From positions 80,521,624 to 80,585,623 of the forward strand of contig NC_084478.1 of the NCBI RefSeq assembly GCF_027409185.1: 64,000 nucleotides of DNA, in the 5' to 3' direction. This DNA comes from Cynocephalus volans (Eukaryota > Chordata > Mammalia > Dermoptera > Cynocephalidae). The stretch's first letter is position 1; each line of letters starts with the position of its first letter. Below, piece after piece: positions 23,082 through 38,182 of this stretch. Below the pieces are notes generated by a model. It had not been told where the DNA came from and made no database searches. It saw nothing but the letters and a program-made list of their open reading frames with translations. Position numbers and translations under genes: made by a program.

Positions 23082-23801
23082 TTGCTTACAATGGATGTGC
23101 TAAAACCACACCCAACAGGCCCTGAGGTGAGGGTCCTGACCAAACCATTCTATTATCCCAACACCTACCTTACTCTGCCATCTGCTAGGCCTGTAAAGAA
23201 CTTACGATAACAAGAGACAACCATCTTGGGTGACCCCAGAGCACCACAGGTCCTGTGGACGGGGTAAAAGGGACAGCTGCTTCTTCACCTGGGGTGCTCA
23301 CATGGGTTAATCAGGCTCTAGCTGTAAGTTACAGCAAATGGGATAGACTTCAGTGCTTAGAACTAATCAAGAGATTGGGAAGAAGCTGCACCAAATTTGA
23401 TATCAATCCACACGAGGCCTGAGTATGAGGAGATGGAGGGGCTTCTGCCCTGCTGAAGGACAAAATGGAGACTGAAGAGGCACAGGCTTGAACTATCTAG
23501 TGGCCTTGACATAGTACTGCCCCTCCACATCTCAGATTCCTCACTTGTACACTGCCCAGGAGTTGGCCTATTAGATTTCTCCAGGAGTTCTTCTAGCTCT
23601 AATATTCTATGCTTCTATGATTCTAGGGCAGGAATCATGGAGGAAAAAAAAAAAATCAGTTAAGACATTTAGGTCCTAGAATTATGGGTAAAATCATTTT
23701 TCCCCAAAAATGTCTTCTAATGGTTTAATAGAATTAGCAAAAAAGAAAATGTAGTTTAAAGGGATGAAAAATCCCTATTAAGGATCTAAGAAGACCCTTT
23801 A

Positions 23802-23980
23802 TTTATTTATTTATTTTTTATTTTTTTTTATAAGATGACCGGTAAGGGGATCTTAACCCTTGACTTGGTGTCAGCACCACGCTCAGCCAGTGAGCGAACC
23901 GGCCATCCGTATATGGGATCCGAACCCAGGGCCTTGGTGTTATCAGCACCGCACTCTACCGAGTGAGCCACGGGCCGGCC
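23802..23980 (-). mobile_element. Left-arm-specific dimeric tRNA-Ile-like SINE
   Basis: A full 179-bp dimer on the minus strand is flanked by a perfect 16-bp target duplication, CTAAGAAGACCCTTTA (23,786-23,801 and 23,981-23,996). The mirrored right-arm site (52,321-52,336) has one copy of that sequence and no SINE. The insertion therefore followed arm formation. Confidence 0.95.
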
Positions 23981-23999
23981 CTAAGAAGACCCTTTAAAT

Positions 24000-25370
24000 A
24001 AGTAGTCATTCAAAGTAAAGTTTCAATATAAATGGCTTCTTTATTTCTGCTTCATAGCCATCCTTAAGTAAGAAAGGTGACTTAATAGTAGCTGGACTTC
24101 TAAATAATGGGGTCAGAGAATGAAGTAGTAATTATAATGGGAAATACAATTTATCTTTAGATAGAGGGGATGGCCCCAGAGAATCATTTTTATTCCATTT
24201 CATCAACTGATGAAATAAATAACCACAGCATTCTTCCTACTTGACCCTATTCGTGCCACCAACCAGTGTGGAGACTTTAATTGTGTCAGCTGGGGAGCAG
24301 ACAAGAAAAAAAAATCAGGGGAAATTCACTGTAGGCTGAAGCGTGACTTTTCAGGAAAATTGTTTTAGCTTTACTCCCCATAAACAATAAGGCCTTGAAG
24401 GGCTGCGCACACCCACTTGCTGTTTCTCTGCCTGTCAGGGCCCCACGCCTAGTCTAGCACATCAGTGGTCTCACTTTCTGCCTGGGGAGAAGAAAGAGGA
24501 AGAAAAGAGTTGTTGGGGAAGCAGGGGAAGGCTGGTGTGAAGACAGAAATGTCAAACAGGCAAATGAGATGCAGCCCATCAAAACAACAATCACCACCAC
24601 CACTGCCTTTATTGGCACAAATAACCCCTTCAGTCTCAGCAGCTATAGTAAAGAAAAGGACAAACTCGAAAGACATGAAATCAGGGGCAGCCGTCACGTA
24701 CTTCCCAACAAATAGCCCAAACGGCACTGCCCTCCCCTGTCAAATGAATGTATTACAACACAGGCACACCTTTTGGATTTCTTTTGACCTTTATTTCTTT
24801 TTTTCCGGTTCTTGGTCCTCCACTTCTGAAAATAAGTGGATGGGGAGGTGGCAAAATCTCCTCTGAGAAATTGTAACTAAGTACAATCTTTCTGTGGGTT
24901 TCCAACTCAAAATCACAATTGAATTCTGAATGAAAATGGAATAGTCATAAAAAATAGAGAATGATAATGCAATTAGGTAAGCATCGTTCCTATTATTTTA
25001 AGTAAATTCTATGAGTATTTGAAAATAAAGCTATTACTATAAATTAAACGGTTATAAAATTCTCACAGTATGTTTACGGGGATGTTATTTCCCTTAGCAC
25101 TATTTTTTTTCTCCTTTTATGGTGAAATGTAACATACAGAAAGGAAGAATCACAATATACATGCATCGTTAAATAAACGATTATCAAGTGCACCTCTATG
25201 GAAACACCCCTTTGGGTCACAGAAAACACCACCGGCATCCCCCAACTCTCCTGGAGTGTCCCTGCCTAATCTCAATCCATTTCTCCTCCAAGAGGAAACC
25301 CACATCCTTGCTTTTGTGGTCATCCTTTCTTTGCTTTTCCCTATCGTCTTATCATTCTAAATATGCATTC
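24000..25370. other. Gene-free arm sequence
   Basis: No gene recognised. Frames of 92 and 133 codons overlap on opposite strands (24,449-24,866) and are mirrored in the right arm, but they lack similarity I recognise and look incidental. Confidence 0.5.
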
Positions 25371-25372
25371 TT

Positions 25373-25536
25373 TTTTTTTTTTTTTTTTTTTTTTTTTTAT
25401 CAAGATGACCGGTAAGGGGATCCTAAGCACTAGGCTCTCCCAAGTGAGCGAACTGGCCATCCCTATACAGGCATCCGAACCTGTGGCCTTGGTGTTATCA
25501 GCACCACACACTCCCAAGTGAGCCATGGGCCAGCCT
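25373..25536 (-). repeat. Dimeric tRNA-Ile-like SINE shared by both arms
   Basis: Minus-strand dimer with a long A tail (T-run 25,373-25,398). Flanked by TAAATATGCATTCTT at 25,358-25,372 and 25,537-25,551, a 15-bp target duplication. Present in mirrored position at 50,785-50,947, so it predates the palindrome. Confidence 0.9.
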
Positions 25537-25612
25537 TAAATATGCATTCTTAAATGATGTAGGTTAGTGTTGCTTGTTATTTAATGTTAGATAACTGGGG
25601 CTGGCCCGTGGC

Positions 25613-27463
25613 TCTGAGGTCTGTGATTGTCCTGCCACATGCATGATGATCTGTCTCCCTGAGCTCATCCTCGGGGCCTGAAAGGGAGACAGTGACAATA
25701 TGGGGGAAGGGTGGTACCAAGGCTGGCCAATTTTCTAAGTGCAGTCCCTCTTTCCCACTTTCCATCCTCGCTGCACCCATACTAACTGTGTCTTGATTAA
25801 CTCAGGTCGTGGCAGTCTCCCGTGGGAGCTCCCTGCTTCAAAGATGAGGCATGTCCCAGCTACTGCGAGATAACCAGCCTTCACATTATCATTCCACCCA
25901 CACACACCAGATTTTTGAGACATCATATTCATCCCACAGTAGGATCAAGGGCCTACTCCAGTGACTCCATGAGAGCCCTGACTCCATCATTGGGTCTGGT
26001 GACTCCCACGTCATCACACTCCATGCCCTCCTATGCTTTCGAACTTGAAAAACACCTCTTGCAAAAGGTACATCCCGCCCTTGCTTTTGCTCATTCAGTC
26101 TCAGGGATTCTTGAGCACTGCCTCTACTCCCTTTACTCCCTGAATCAGGCACACACACCCAAAAACCTTGAGAGATCTATCTTCACTTGTCCCCTCTCTG
26201 GCTATAAACACCCAGTCTCTCGGGAATGGGAGCTGGCAGAACCTACAGTCACCTCACTCGAACACGAATCTGTCCCTCTGAGTCTCCAGCCCACCCAGCC
26301 TTGGATCCTGGCTGAAGGAAAGAGGCGATCCCAACTGTCAGTGGGGGTGAAATCAGAACACGGAGCTGAGGCAAAATCTCGTGTGACCCAAAGACAGTCT
26401 GCAAGATTGAGCTGGGACACAGAAAGAGCATGTCCGGGAAAATCTGTCATGGGGGTGGTCGAACGGTATTTGATGGGGAATATCTCCCCAAGAACATTCA
26501 GACCCATCACCAACACTTGTCCTAGAAACTAAGTGGCCATTTTCAAATCAGGGGTATGGGGCCGATCAGCTGGAGAAGGGGTGGTGAGTTGGCTAGGACA
26601 TGAAGGATGTGGAAGCTCTGATCACTAGACCATCCACTCTAGCTGCCAGCAGGCAGTGTCCCCCCAGGTTGGCCCAGAGGCACCTGAACAGACTCATTTC
26701 CCCTACCTTCAACCCAGAGACTAACCTGCTCTTTTCTTTCCCGTTCCCGGTGCCTTCCATTTGGTTCCACCACCCACCGGGATGTGACTTCTGCCTCTAC
26801 CCCTCTACTGAAAGTGAGGAGAGAGAACTGACAGGATTTGGTTTCAAAGGTAAGGGCCAAAGAGGAACGGAGGATGACGAGCGGGTTTCTCGCCGAGTTG
26901 TCCGGGTGCATGGTGGCACCAGAGGGAGATAATGAATCCACAAAGAAGACTGGGCCTGGCAGGGGGGAAGATGAGCTCAGTTGTGCTCTTTAATTCCCGT
27001 TGAAATGACCATGCACGAAAGGCCACCAGCGTAAAGCCATGGGACAGATCAAGGATGCTCGTGACAAAAAAGAAGGGTGAGAGGGGAGAATTGGGACAGT
27101 GAGCCAAATGAGGAGAGGTAAGATGGATTGGAGCTCTGGAAGGGTGTCGTTTCGTTAGTGCCCGCTGAAGGGGCGGGGGAATAGCGGTGAAGAATGGGAA
27201 CTAGGAGGAGATTAGAAGGGAACGTGAATAGGGCCTGCAGGGGAAAGCGACTGGCCAGGCAGAGCCCGCACAGAACCTAGACACAGGGCACTCTGGTGAG
27301 CCTGAGTGCAGGGCTCCTGCTCAGAGGCTGGCCCTCCTCCCTGCAGGGAGAAGGCCCACCACAGAATGCCAGGGGGTACTGTTCTTAAAATACTCTGAAC
27401 TGGAGCAACTCCCCACCCCACTCCACCCCACCCCAGCGCCACCCCCCAGAGAGACGGCAGACC
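25613..27463. other. Downstream flank of CXorf49 shared by all three copies
   Basis: This segment is present three times (here, 48,855-50,709 and 60,450-62,307). No gene is assigned. A 236-codon stop-free stretch at 25,822-26,532 is kept in all three, but it opens with GTG, not ATG, and that codon is GCG in copy 3. Copy 3 also has a 6-bp in-frame change. I regard it as non-coding 3' flank. Confidence 0.55.
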
Positions 27464-27748
27464 ACAGAGCATGAGAGGTACTTTAATTTGAAACTGCTGT
27501 GAACTGGGGTGGGGAGAGGGCAAAAACAGGGGAAGACAGAAAGCCCCTGTTCTGAAGAAGAACCGGAGGGAAGCAGCTTGGCCACAGCTCCTGGGCTCCA
27601 AAGATATCAGCTGCTTGTCTTGTACGAAGAGGCTGGGTCCAACCTGTCAAACAGCAGAGTCAGGGACGGGCCACAAGCCAGGGCCAGCCCACAGCCCTCC
27701 TAAGTAACCAGGATTGTGGGAAGGGGTATGGTATGTGTAACACTCACC
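27464..27748 (-). other. CXorf49: 3'UTR of left CXorf49, with an intron
   Basis: A GTGAGT donor lies one base past the stop codon. The next acceptor (…GACAG) leads into a terminal non-coding exon at about 27,643-27,464. ATTAAA lies at 27,487-27,482, followed by a GT-rich stretch. Because the junction is only about 1 nt past the stop, it should not trigger nonsense-mediated decay. Confidence 0.7.
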
Positions 27749-31188
<3,440 letters not shown>

Positions 31189-31555
31189 GTCGCCGGTCCG
31201 CGAAGCCTGGGTCGAAGAGAGACGGCCGCCTCCTCAGGGCCGGCGAGCCAGGCCGCGCGTCGTCACCACAGGGGCCACACGAGATCGCCTCAAACACCGC
31301 GCGGCTTTGGCTCGCGCCTCGGCCGCCCCGCCGCAGCCTTCTCATTGGTCCGCCCGCCACCAACCAGCGCGTCTCTTGTTGGGCTGCCCCTCAAGGCCCT
31401 AGCCAATAGGGACGAGGGCGCTTGGGCGGCGCGGAAGCCCGTCGTTTCGCTGGGCCATCCGCAGCCAGTCTGGGGGTGGTGTCCCAGTGTCGGGGCTCTC
31501 TTCCCACCTCTTCCTGTCCCGCCAGTGCCTCTGGCCAGGCATCTCCTTTCCAATG

Positions 31556-31665
31556 AGAGCCACATCTCTCAGCTTCAGTTTCCCATTCCCATCGGTAAAG
31601 CGGGAGAAATAACAGCACCTAACTCGGGCTGGTGAGGATTAAATGTAATGACGGATGGGAAGCAC
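31556..31665 (+). repeat. MIR SINE relic (left arm)
   Basis: Contains 'tcagtttcccattcccat' and 'gaggattaaatgtaatga', the MIR core order. Mirrored at 44,654-44,763. Confidence 0.75.
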
Positions 31666-31749
31666 ACAGAGTAGAAAGGATTTGCGAGCCTCTATTCCAC
31701 AGCAAGGCTCACCACCCCATAGGAAAATGGGCAAGGATGCCCACGGTCA

Positions 31750-31945
31750 GTAATCAGAGGTCGGCGTATTTTGTTTTCGTAAAGGGCCAGATAGCAAATG
31801 TTTTAGGATTTCAGGCTGTGCCGTCTCCGCCGCAAGTGCTCGATTCCTCTAGGTAACCAAATCCACGCGTGGCTGCGTGCCCGTGAGAGTTTACTGGCAG
31901 GCCGTGTTGGCGGTTTGGCAGGTCGGAGTTTGCCCACCTCTCCCA
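31750..31945. repeat. hAT-type DNA transposon relic (left arm)
   Basis: The text 'gtaaagggccagatagcaaa' followed by 'ttttaggatttcaggctg' matches the same non-autonomous hAT family as 5,873-6,067. The ends are decayed. Mirrored at 44,374-44,569. Confidence 0.6.
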
Positions 31946-32147
31946 GAATCCCCCACCCGAGTTAATTCAAAGAAGTGGGAACCCCAGTGGCCAACGACAC
32001 CGCAAAAGATGCTCACCATCGCTGATCCCGAAGATGCAAACTAAAATCACGAATCGATGTTCACATGCCAGGTTTACAGAAATTAAAGAGCTTAATCATT
32101 CCAAGGGTCGGAGAGGCTATGAGTGAACCAGTGCTTTTGCTCACTGC

Positions 32148-32272
32148 TGGGGGTGGGGGTGGGGGTGCGGGGGTGGGGGGCCGTTTGTTGAGGGGGTGGG
32201 TGGCCGTTTGTTGAGGGGGTGGGGGTGCGGGGTTGGGGGCGCCCTTTGTGGAGGGGGAGGGGGGCGGATTTG
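32148..32272. repeat. G-rich variable tandem repeat (left arm, long allele)
   Basis: Runs of G5-G6 separated by T, C or short spacers, including two copies of a GCCGTTTGTTGAGGGGGTGG-like unit and a related third. The mirrored right-arm tract (44,109-44,173) is about half as long. Many G-tracts make quadruplex formation plausible. Confidence 0.85.
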
Positions 32273-32304
32273 GCAGGATCTTTGAACTGCAAATTATACA
32301 TTTA

Positions 32305-32556
32305 TTTTTATTTATTTATTTATTTATTTTTGACGTTTAACATATATATTTATTTATTTATTTTTCACATGTAGAATATCTTATTTATTTTATTTTTTAA
32401 TTTTATTTTGTCGATATACATTGTGGTTGATTATTGTTGCCCCTTACCAAACCCCCCTCCCTCCTCCCTCTCTTCCTTCCCCCCCAACAGTGTCCTTTCT
32501 GTTTGCTTGTCCTATCAACTTCAAGTAATTGTGGTTGTTATATATTATTCCCCACC

Positions 32557-32592
<36 letters not shown>

Positions 32593-32733
32593 TTATATAT
32601 TAATTTTTAGCTCCCACCAATAAGTGAGAACATGTGGTATTTCTCTTCCTGTGCCTGACTCGTTTCACTTAATATAATTCTCTCAAGGTCCATCCATGTT
32701 GTTGCAAATGGCAGTATTTCATTCGTTTTTATT
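32305..32733 (-). mobile_element. Left-arm-specific 5'-truncated L1
   Basis: A 429-bp L1 3' end on the minus strand (A-rich tail seen as T/TTTA repeats at 32,305-32,345; end of ORF2 near 32,640-32,733). It is flanked by a perfect 16-bp target duplication, GCAAATTATACATTTA, at 32,289-32,304 and 32,734-32,749. The right arm has one copy of that sequence near 44,079 and no L1. Confidence 0.95.
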
Positions 32734-32749
32734 GCAAATTATACATTTA

Positions 32750-32925
32750 CTATGAGCCTGGCACTCTTCTAATCACTGTAGATAAACATCAATTCCTTCC
32801 CAGGACAGTCCTAAGTTGAAGTACCCGTTATTACCGCCTTCTTACAGGCCAGGAAACAGGCACAGAGAGGCTCATTGACCCGCCCAAGGTCACTGGGCTT
32901 GTTGGTATCCGCAGCACTATGGAAA
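32750..32925 (-). repeat. MIR-like relic at the inner end of the left arm
   Basis: Contains 'aggccaggaaacaggcacag' and 'cccaaggtcactgggctt', typical of MIR read in reverse. Mirrored at 43,899-44,078. The palindrome's homology stops at its edge. Confidence 0.65.
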
Positions 32926-34385
32926 CCCTCGTCATCCCATTCCCTTTACCCTCCTCAGCGGTAACCTCTATCCTGTACTTGTACTTAACCTTCCTTTTTT
33001 TTTTTTTTTCTGTTAGTTTTTTTTTTTTTTAACATATGTTCGTATTCCTAATGATACGTTGTTTAGTCCTGCATTTTTTGGATTTTTTATGCACAGAATC
33101 ATTTATAATGTGTCCTGCTTTCTCCTGTTAAATGTTATGTAACTGGGATTCATCCCCGTTGTTGCATGTAGTAGCTGATTGTTCATTACCATTGCTCTAT
33201 AGTATTCCATCAGATTAGTGTCTCAATCTGGTAATCTGTTCTGTTGATGGACTTTTGGGTTATTTCCATTTTTGGAAACATTACACACAGAGCTGCTATA
33301 AACATTCCAGGGCGTGTTTCCTGCTACCTATCTGTGAGAGTTCTCAATGGCAGAGCTCTCCAACTTGTGGACCTGGGACATTAAGATCCTTAGCCCTAGT
33401 GGTAGCCATGTAGCATTGTCCATACTTGTTTCTGGCCCTGACCAGCCTTATTGTCTTACTTCTGTGAGACATACAAGTATTATTTTCCATGTGGCCATAA
33501 AATAAAATGGCTAAGAAGCTGTCGTTATACCTAGGAGTGAAATTGTTGACTAATAGCAGAGGCACATCTTCAACTTTATCAGATCATGCCAGATATTTTC
33601 CAAAGTGATTATGCCAATTTAGACTCATACTAGGTGTGTTTCACTGTTGCAATTTGTCTACATCCTCATCGACATTTGATATTAACAAAGTACAAAACTT
33701 TTACCTATCTGGTGAATATGAAATATACCATCTTGTTTTTAACGTGCAGTGTGATTTCCTGATTAGTAATGAGACTGACCGTACTTTCATGTTTGGGCCT
33801 TTAGGGTTTTCTTTTCTACAAGGTGCCTACTCAAAGTCTTTTCCCAATTTTCCCTTTGTGTTGTTTGCCTGTTTATGTGTGGGAGTTCTCTATGTAGTTT
33901 ATATTTTAGTATTGTAATGAATTCCTGTGATGCAAATATCTTCTATGTACCTTTTAACTTTTTATATTTTGTCTTCTAATAGCAGAATCTCTGTTTCAAC
34001 AATATTTTATTATAGAAAGTTTCAAACATACAGAAAAGTCTTAAGAATTTTGTTGTGTACACCCACACACTCACCACCTAATTTTTGTATATCTGTATAT
34101 ACATCCCTCCATCATTTGTCATTCCTTTTTTTTTTTTTTTTTCAATTCATTTGAAAGTAAAGTTCAGACATCAGGAGTACTTCTTTTGGTAGAACTTTTA
34201 AATCTTTTCCTTTAGTAGTTAGTTCCTTTTTTCCCCCCCTGCCTGTCTTGCTTAAGAGTGTTCCCTACCATACTGTCGTGAAGAAATTCTTTTATAAATT
34301 CTCCTTTATATTTAGGTCTTAGATTCACATGGAATATTTTTTTTTAATGTTTTAAGGCAGGAGTCCAGTTTTACATAGTTTGTAT
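32926..34385 (-). repeat. Old L1 with nested insertions; left half of an older inverted repeat
   Basis: Antisense old L1 (ORF2 3' part), carrying a non-L1 block at about 33,345-33,530 and a second block at about 34,000-34,190. The same two blocks lie at the same L1 positions in the inverted segment 36,215-39,320, so the two regions look like copies of one older segment. Confidence 0.65.
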
Positions 34386-34483
34386 TTGAGGTGGTGTATA
34401 ACAACTGGGGAAAACAATAGCTAACCTAAAAGGTTAAAGGAAAAAACTGCATAATGAGATGTTCAGAAGATGATTTGTTTTAC

Positions 34484-34587
34484 TATTTTTTTTTTTTTTT
34501 TTGGCAGCTGGCCAGTATAGGGAACTGAACCCTTGACCTCGGTGTTACAAGGCTGCGCTCTAACCAACTGAGCTAACTGGCCAGCCC
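34484..34587 (-). repeat. tRNA-Ile-like SINE monomer
   Basis: Minus-strand unit GGCTGGCCAGTTAGCTCAGT with an A tail (T-run at 34,484-34,502). Confidence 0.85.
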
Positions 34588-35535
34588 ACCAGAAGGTGAT
34601 TTGGAAAGCTCTGGTATGTTCCTGGGAATCTCTAAGGCCATGTATATTCATGGGGCTGTGTACATGCCCAGAGTTGTGTGCATCCTCAGGAAAGACCTGA
34701 GAAGTCCCTAAGTTGTCACTTCTGGCTGGCCTTGAGTCTGCCCATGCAGAAAGTGAAGTCTAAGCCTATGTTTATTCACTGCCTGGCTGAGTGTTGATGC
34801 CATGTCCCAACAGACACACAGAGCTCCCTGGAAAGGTCTGAGGGAATTACTAGTTTGGGGTATTTAAGGAAAATTCTGTCAAATCACAGTTGACCGCCAA
34901 CTGAACTGAGCAAATAATTCAGTGCTACACATGACAAAGAATACAGTTTGCAGAATTAGTTCAGAAAAGTCAATGAACAAATAAAAAGCACTGACAACAA
35001 ATCAGAACAACAACAACAAACCCTGGGGAGGGGAGACAATCAGATTCCCAGAGATGACTCATGTTATCACTTAAAAAGTGTCCTGTTTTCAACAAAAAAT
35101 TACAAGATACACAAGAAATAAGAAAGCATGTCTCAGAGGTAAGAAGGTTGGCAAAATAGGAGGTCTCCAGTGTATCTTCCCTCACTAAAACAAATATTTG
35201 GCAACTATCCATGAACAAAAGTGCCTTTGTGGGAGCTTTGGGATCCAGGTAGGAAGGTCAAAGCAATGGTGGAGCTCAAGACAGGAGGGTCGCTTTCAGA
35301 AGGCAGGCCTGTGGGCCACTGGTAAGTACATCAACATTGGTCCTGGCCATAGAACAGAAGCATATCTGTCCTACTGTGGACTTGACTCCAGCCCTGCTTG
35401 TCTGCAGTCATACCACCAGTGTTTGTCCCAAGTGTCCTAGAAACAGCCACGTCCATCTGTGCTCCCGTCACGTTTCTGAAGGAACCCTGTGACTCGGTTC
35501 CAGTCCTGCTCTACCTCAGCCAAGAGGAAGTCCAG
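34588..35535. other. Spacer sequence, no gene recognised
   Basis: Mixed repeat-like DNA, probably including old L1 or MER sequence near 34,960-35,120. No coding frame with recognisable similarity. Confidence 0.45.
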
Positions 35536-35539
35536 GTTC

Positions 35540-35690
35540 CCATCCAAGGTACCTGGAAGGATCCACGTCCCCACCTGTCTGCCAATGCCCAGTGAAACGA
35601 TGGGCTTCCAGGCAACCCAGGCACCCTCGTCCATAGTACCATGGTACCTGGAAGGATCCTCTTGTTGGGCAGCCCCTTGCGCCCTTAATA
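35540..35690 (+). repeat. Relic resembling the CXorf49 promoter
   Basis: The segment 35,585-35,630 matches the CXorf49 upstream region (right arm 44,868-44,910) closely, with most differences at former CpG sites (cagcgaaacgacggg versus cagtgaaacgatggg). Weaker matches continue on both sides, including a shared GGGCAGCCC near 35,670. A GGTACCTGGAAGGATCC unit occurs twice (about 35,549 and 35,644). Confidence 0.6.
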
Positions 35691-35704
35691 AATAGTACTT
35701 AAAA

Positions 35705-36843
35705 GTACATCAGACTAATCCGATGAAAGATGTACATGACCTCTATGGGGAAAAAAAGTTTATTGAAAGACCCAACTAAAAGAAGGGATATTCCACGTTC
35801 TCAGGTTGGAAGAGTCAATTTTACAAAATGTCAGTACTCTAAAAATTGACCTATAGATTCAATACAATCATGATCAAAACACCAAGAGGGTATCTGTGGG
35901 ACTCGATAAACTGATTTTCAAATGTATATGGAAGTGCAAAGAGCCAAGAATGGCCAAGATTCTCTCGTGAAGGACAAAGGGGGAGGACTTCCGCTAAAAG
36001 ATACCAACGTTTATTATAAAGCTACTGAAGTTACGAAAGTGTAGGATTGGCTCAAGAACAGACAAATAGACTAATGGAAAATGATTGGGACTCTCCAAAC
36101 ATTCCCACGTATAGACACTTAATTTATAACAGAGGAGGCATCAGAGAGCAATTGAAAGAGGATGGCCTTTTCATTTCAGAGTGCAGGGACAATTGAGTAT
36201 CGAGTTGGAGAAGAAAATGGAATGGACTCCTGACTTAAACTGTAAACAAAAATTAATTCCAGGTGGATCTAAGGTCTGCATGTGAAGAAGAGACTATAGA
36301 AGACTATGTGGTTGTCGTGACCACAGGGTAGAGTAGGACTTTGTAAACAAGACAGAAAAAATGAAACAACCATTAAAGAAATAAACTTAAAAATTCTGCT
36401 GCATTAAAATGAAGTACTCTGATTTCTGACATTTACTTTGAAATGCATCCAAAATAACATGGATTTGATGGATGAAGGAGGGATGGACATGTGATAAACA
36501 AGTGTAATAAAATGGTAACAGTGGAAGGTAGGTGGTGGGTACCTGGCTGTCCACTGAAAAGTTCTTTCAACTTTTCTGTATGTTTGAATGTTTCCATAAT
36601 AAAATGTTGTGCAAAATAAAAAGGAGTGCTTCTTTTCATTAGAAGGCACGATAAAGGGAGTAAAGGCAAACTACAAACTAGGAGAAGATATTTACATCAC
36701 ACGAAATCACAGAATTAAAATATAGAATACATGGAGAACTTTCACAAATAAACAGGCCAACAACCCAAGAGGGAAATGGGCAAAAGACAGTAAACAGGCA
36801 CCTCATAGAAGAGAAAACCCTGAAGGCCAATACAAGTGAAAAG
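35705..36843 (+). mobile_element. Old L1 ORF2 relic in the spacer (first part)
   Basis: Plus-strand old L1 ORF2 text ('tgacctatagattcaataca', 'gaagttacgaaagtgtagga', 'gacttaaactgtaaacaaaa'). It is interrupted by a solo LTR and continues at 37,607. No open frame. Confidence 0.7.
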
Positions 36844-36849
36844 TTGCTC

Positions 36850-37606
36850 TGTAGAGGGTTAGAAATCTTGATTCTTACTTGATTATTAGATAGGGTTTTT
36901 AGGTAATGCATGCACGGGACAAAAGTCCTAGGTCCAGAGGCAAGAGCCTACAGATAGGGGGCAAGAGCCCATCTAATCAACCCTAATCACTGGTCAGGTA
37001 AGGGATTCTATACACTGTTAATATAATGAGTTCGCTGGAAGATTTTGTAAGAAGGAAACTTACACAGGACTGAAGCCTTTAACGTGAACAAGGAAACTGA
37101 AGCAGAACAGGTATTGTTCCGAGGGCAGTAACCCTTAATACAACAAAACTTAAATGATGGGAAAATATGTGAGTTAAAATTTCCAAGGACATTCTGCTAG
37201 ATTAGTTAGTACATGGGGGTTATTCCACATTTTGCCTTAAGCTGTTTCTTAAGAAGTCAGGCACTTTAATGATTATCTTACTGTTTCTCTTGCATGTCAC
37301 ATAGCTTAGATTTATGACTCTTTTGATGGTATATTGTTTAAACTATTTTGAACCAAGCATGCTTGGATGAAAATTGTTACATAGCCAGTTTCTTTATGTT
37401 CTTACTATGATTGATTAACCATTTGTTTTTCTTCTGTAACTTCCTTGTCTTTACAATAAAAACTGAAGCAAAAACTGACTCGGGGCTGCACCTTGCTTCT
37501 CCTTCCTAAAGGGAGTCGTCTTGATGCAGTCCCTTCACACTTCTCATTGCATTGATATTTGCTCTGAGCTCTTTTGCATCTCCATTACACAGCAAGAGGT
37601 GTAACA
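36850..37606 (+). mobile_element. Solo LTR with 6-bp target duplication
   Basis: The 757-bp unit starts TGTAGAGGGT and ends GTGTAACA, flanked on both sides by TTGCTC (36,844-36,849; 37,607-37,612). AATAAA near 37,456 sets the plus orientation. The 6-bp duplication suggests a class II ERV. It splits the old L1, which reads through once it is removed. Confidence 0.85.
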
Positions 37607-38182
37607 TTGCTCAATCTCATTACTAATCAAGGAATAGCAAATTAAAACCACAGTGAGATACCATTTCACATTCAGCAGACTGGCAAAAATTTCGTGGTGT
37701 GATAATATCAAATGTTGATGAGGATGTAGACCAACTAAAACAGTTCAACATCCTTTATAGGAATGTAAATTAGCACCGTCACTTTGTAAAATATCTGGCA
37801 TGATTTAGTAACGTTGGAAATGTGCCTCCACTATGAATCGATAAGTCCACTCCTAGGCACGAATACTGGAACACAACTTCCCAGCCATTTTATTCTGTGG
37901 CCCATACAGAAAATGATGCTTATATGGCTTACAGGAGTAAAAGGACAAAGCTGACCTGGGCCAGGCCCAACAGATCCAGAAGCTGCTGGCTGCCTGCCTC
38001 CAGGACATTGACTGTCTCAATGTCCCAGTCCAAAGGTTGGAAAGCTCTGCCCTGGAGGACTCTTTCACATGGGTACCAGGAAACATGCCCCAGAATGTAT
38101 AGCAGCACTGTGCGTAATATCCCCCAATCTGGAAGCGACCCAAATGTCCATCAACAGTAATGGATATATAAACTGAGATACA

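Noticed and set aside
24449-24866. 92- and 133-codon frames mirrored in the right arm
   Set aside because: They overlap on opposite strands, match nothing I recognise, and their mirroring follows simply from the palindrome.
25822-26532. 236-codon open frame kept in three copies (also 49,789-50,499 and 60,751-61,374)
   Set aside because: It opens with GTG, not ATG, and that codon is lost in copy 3. The copies are too recent for shared openness to mean selection, and no protein family is recognised.
31345-31635. 96-codon frame upstream of CXorf49 that also resembles a frame at 35,437-35,634
   Set aside because: The similarity is explained by DNA-level homology of the promoter-like segment. 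There is no conserved start and it runs into a MIR.
32926-34385. Extending the young palindrome arm into the spacer
   Set aside because: The young-arm partner diverges at 32,925/43,899. The inverted similarity inside the spacer pairs 32,926-34,385 with 36,215-39,320 and is much more diverged, so it is a separate event.
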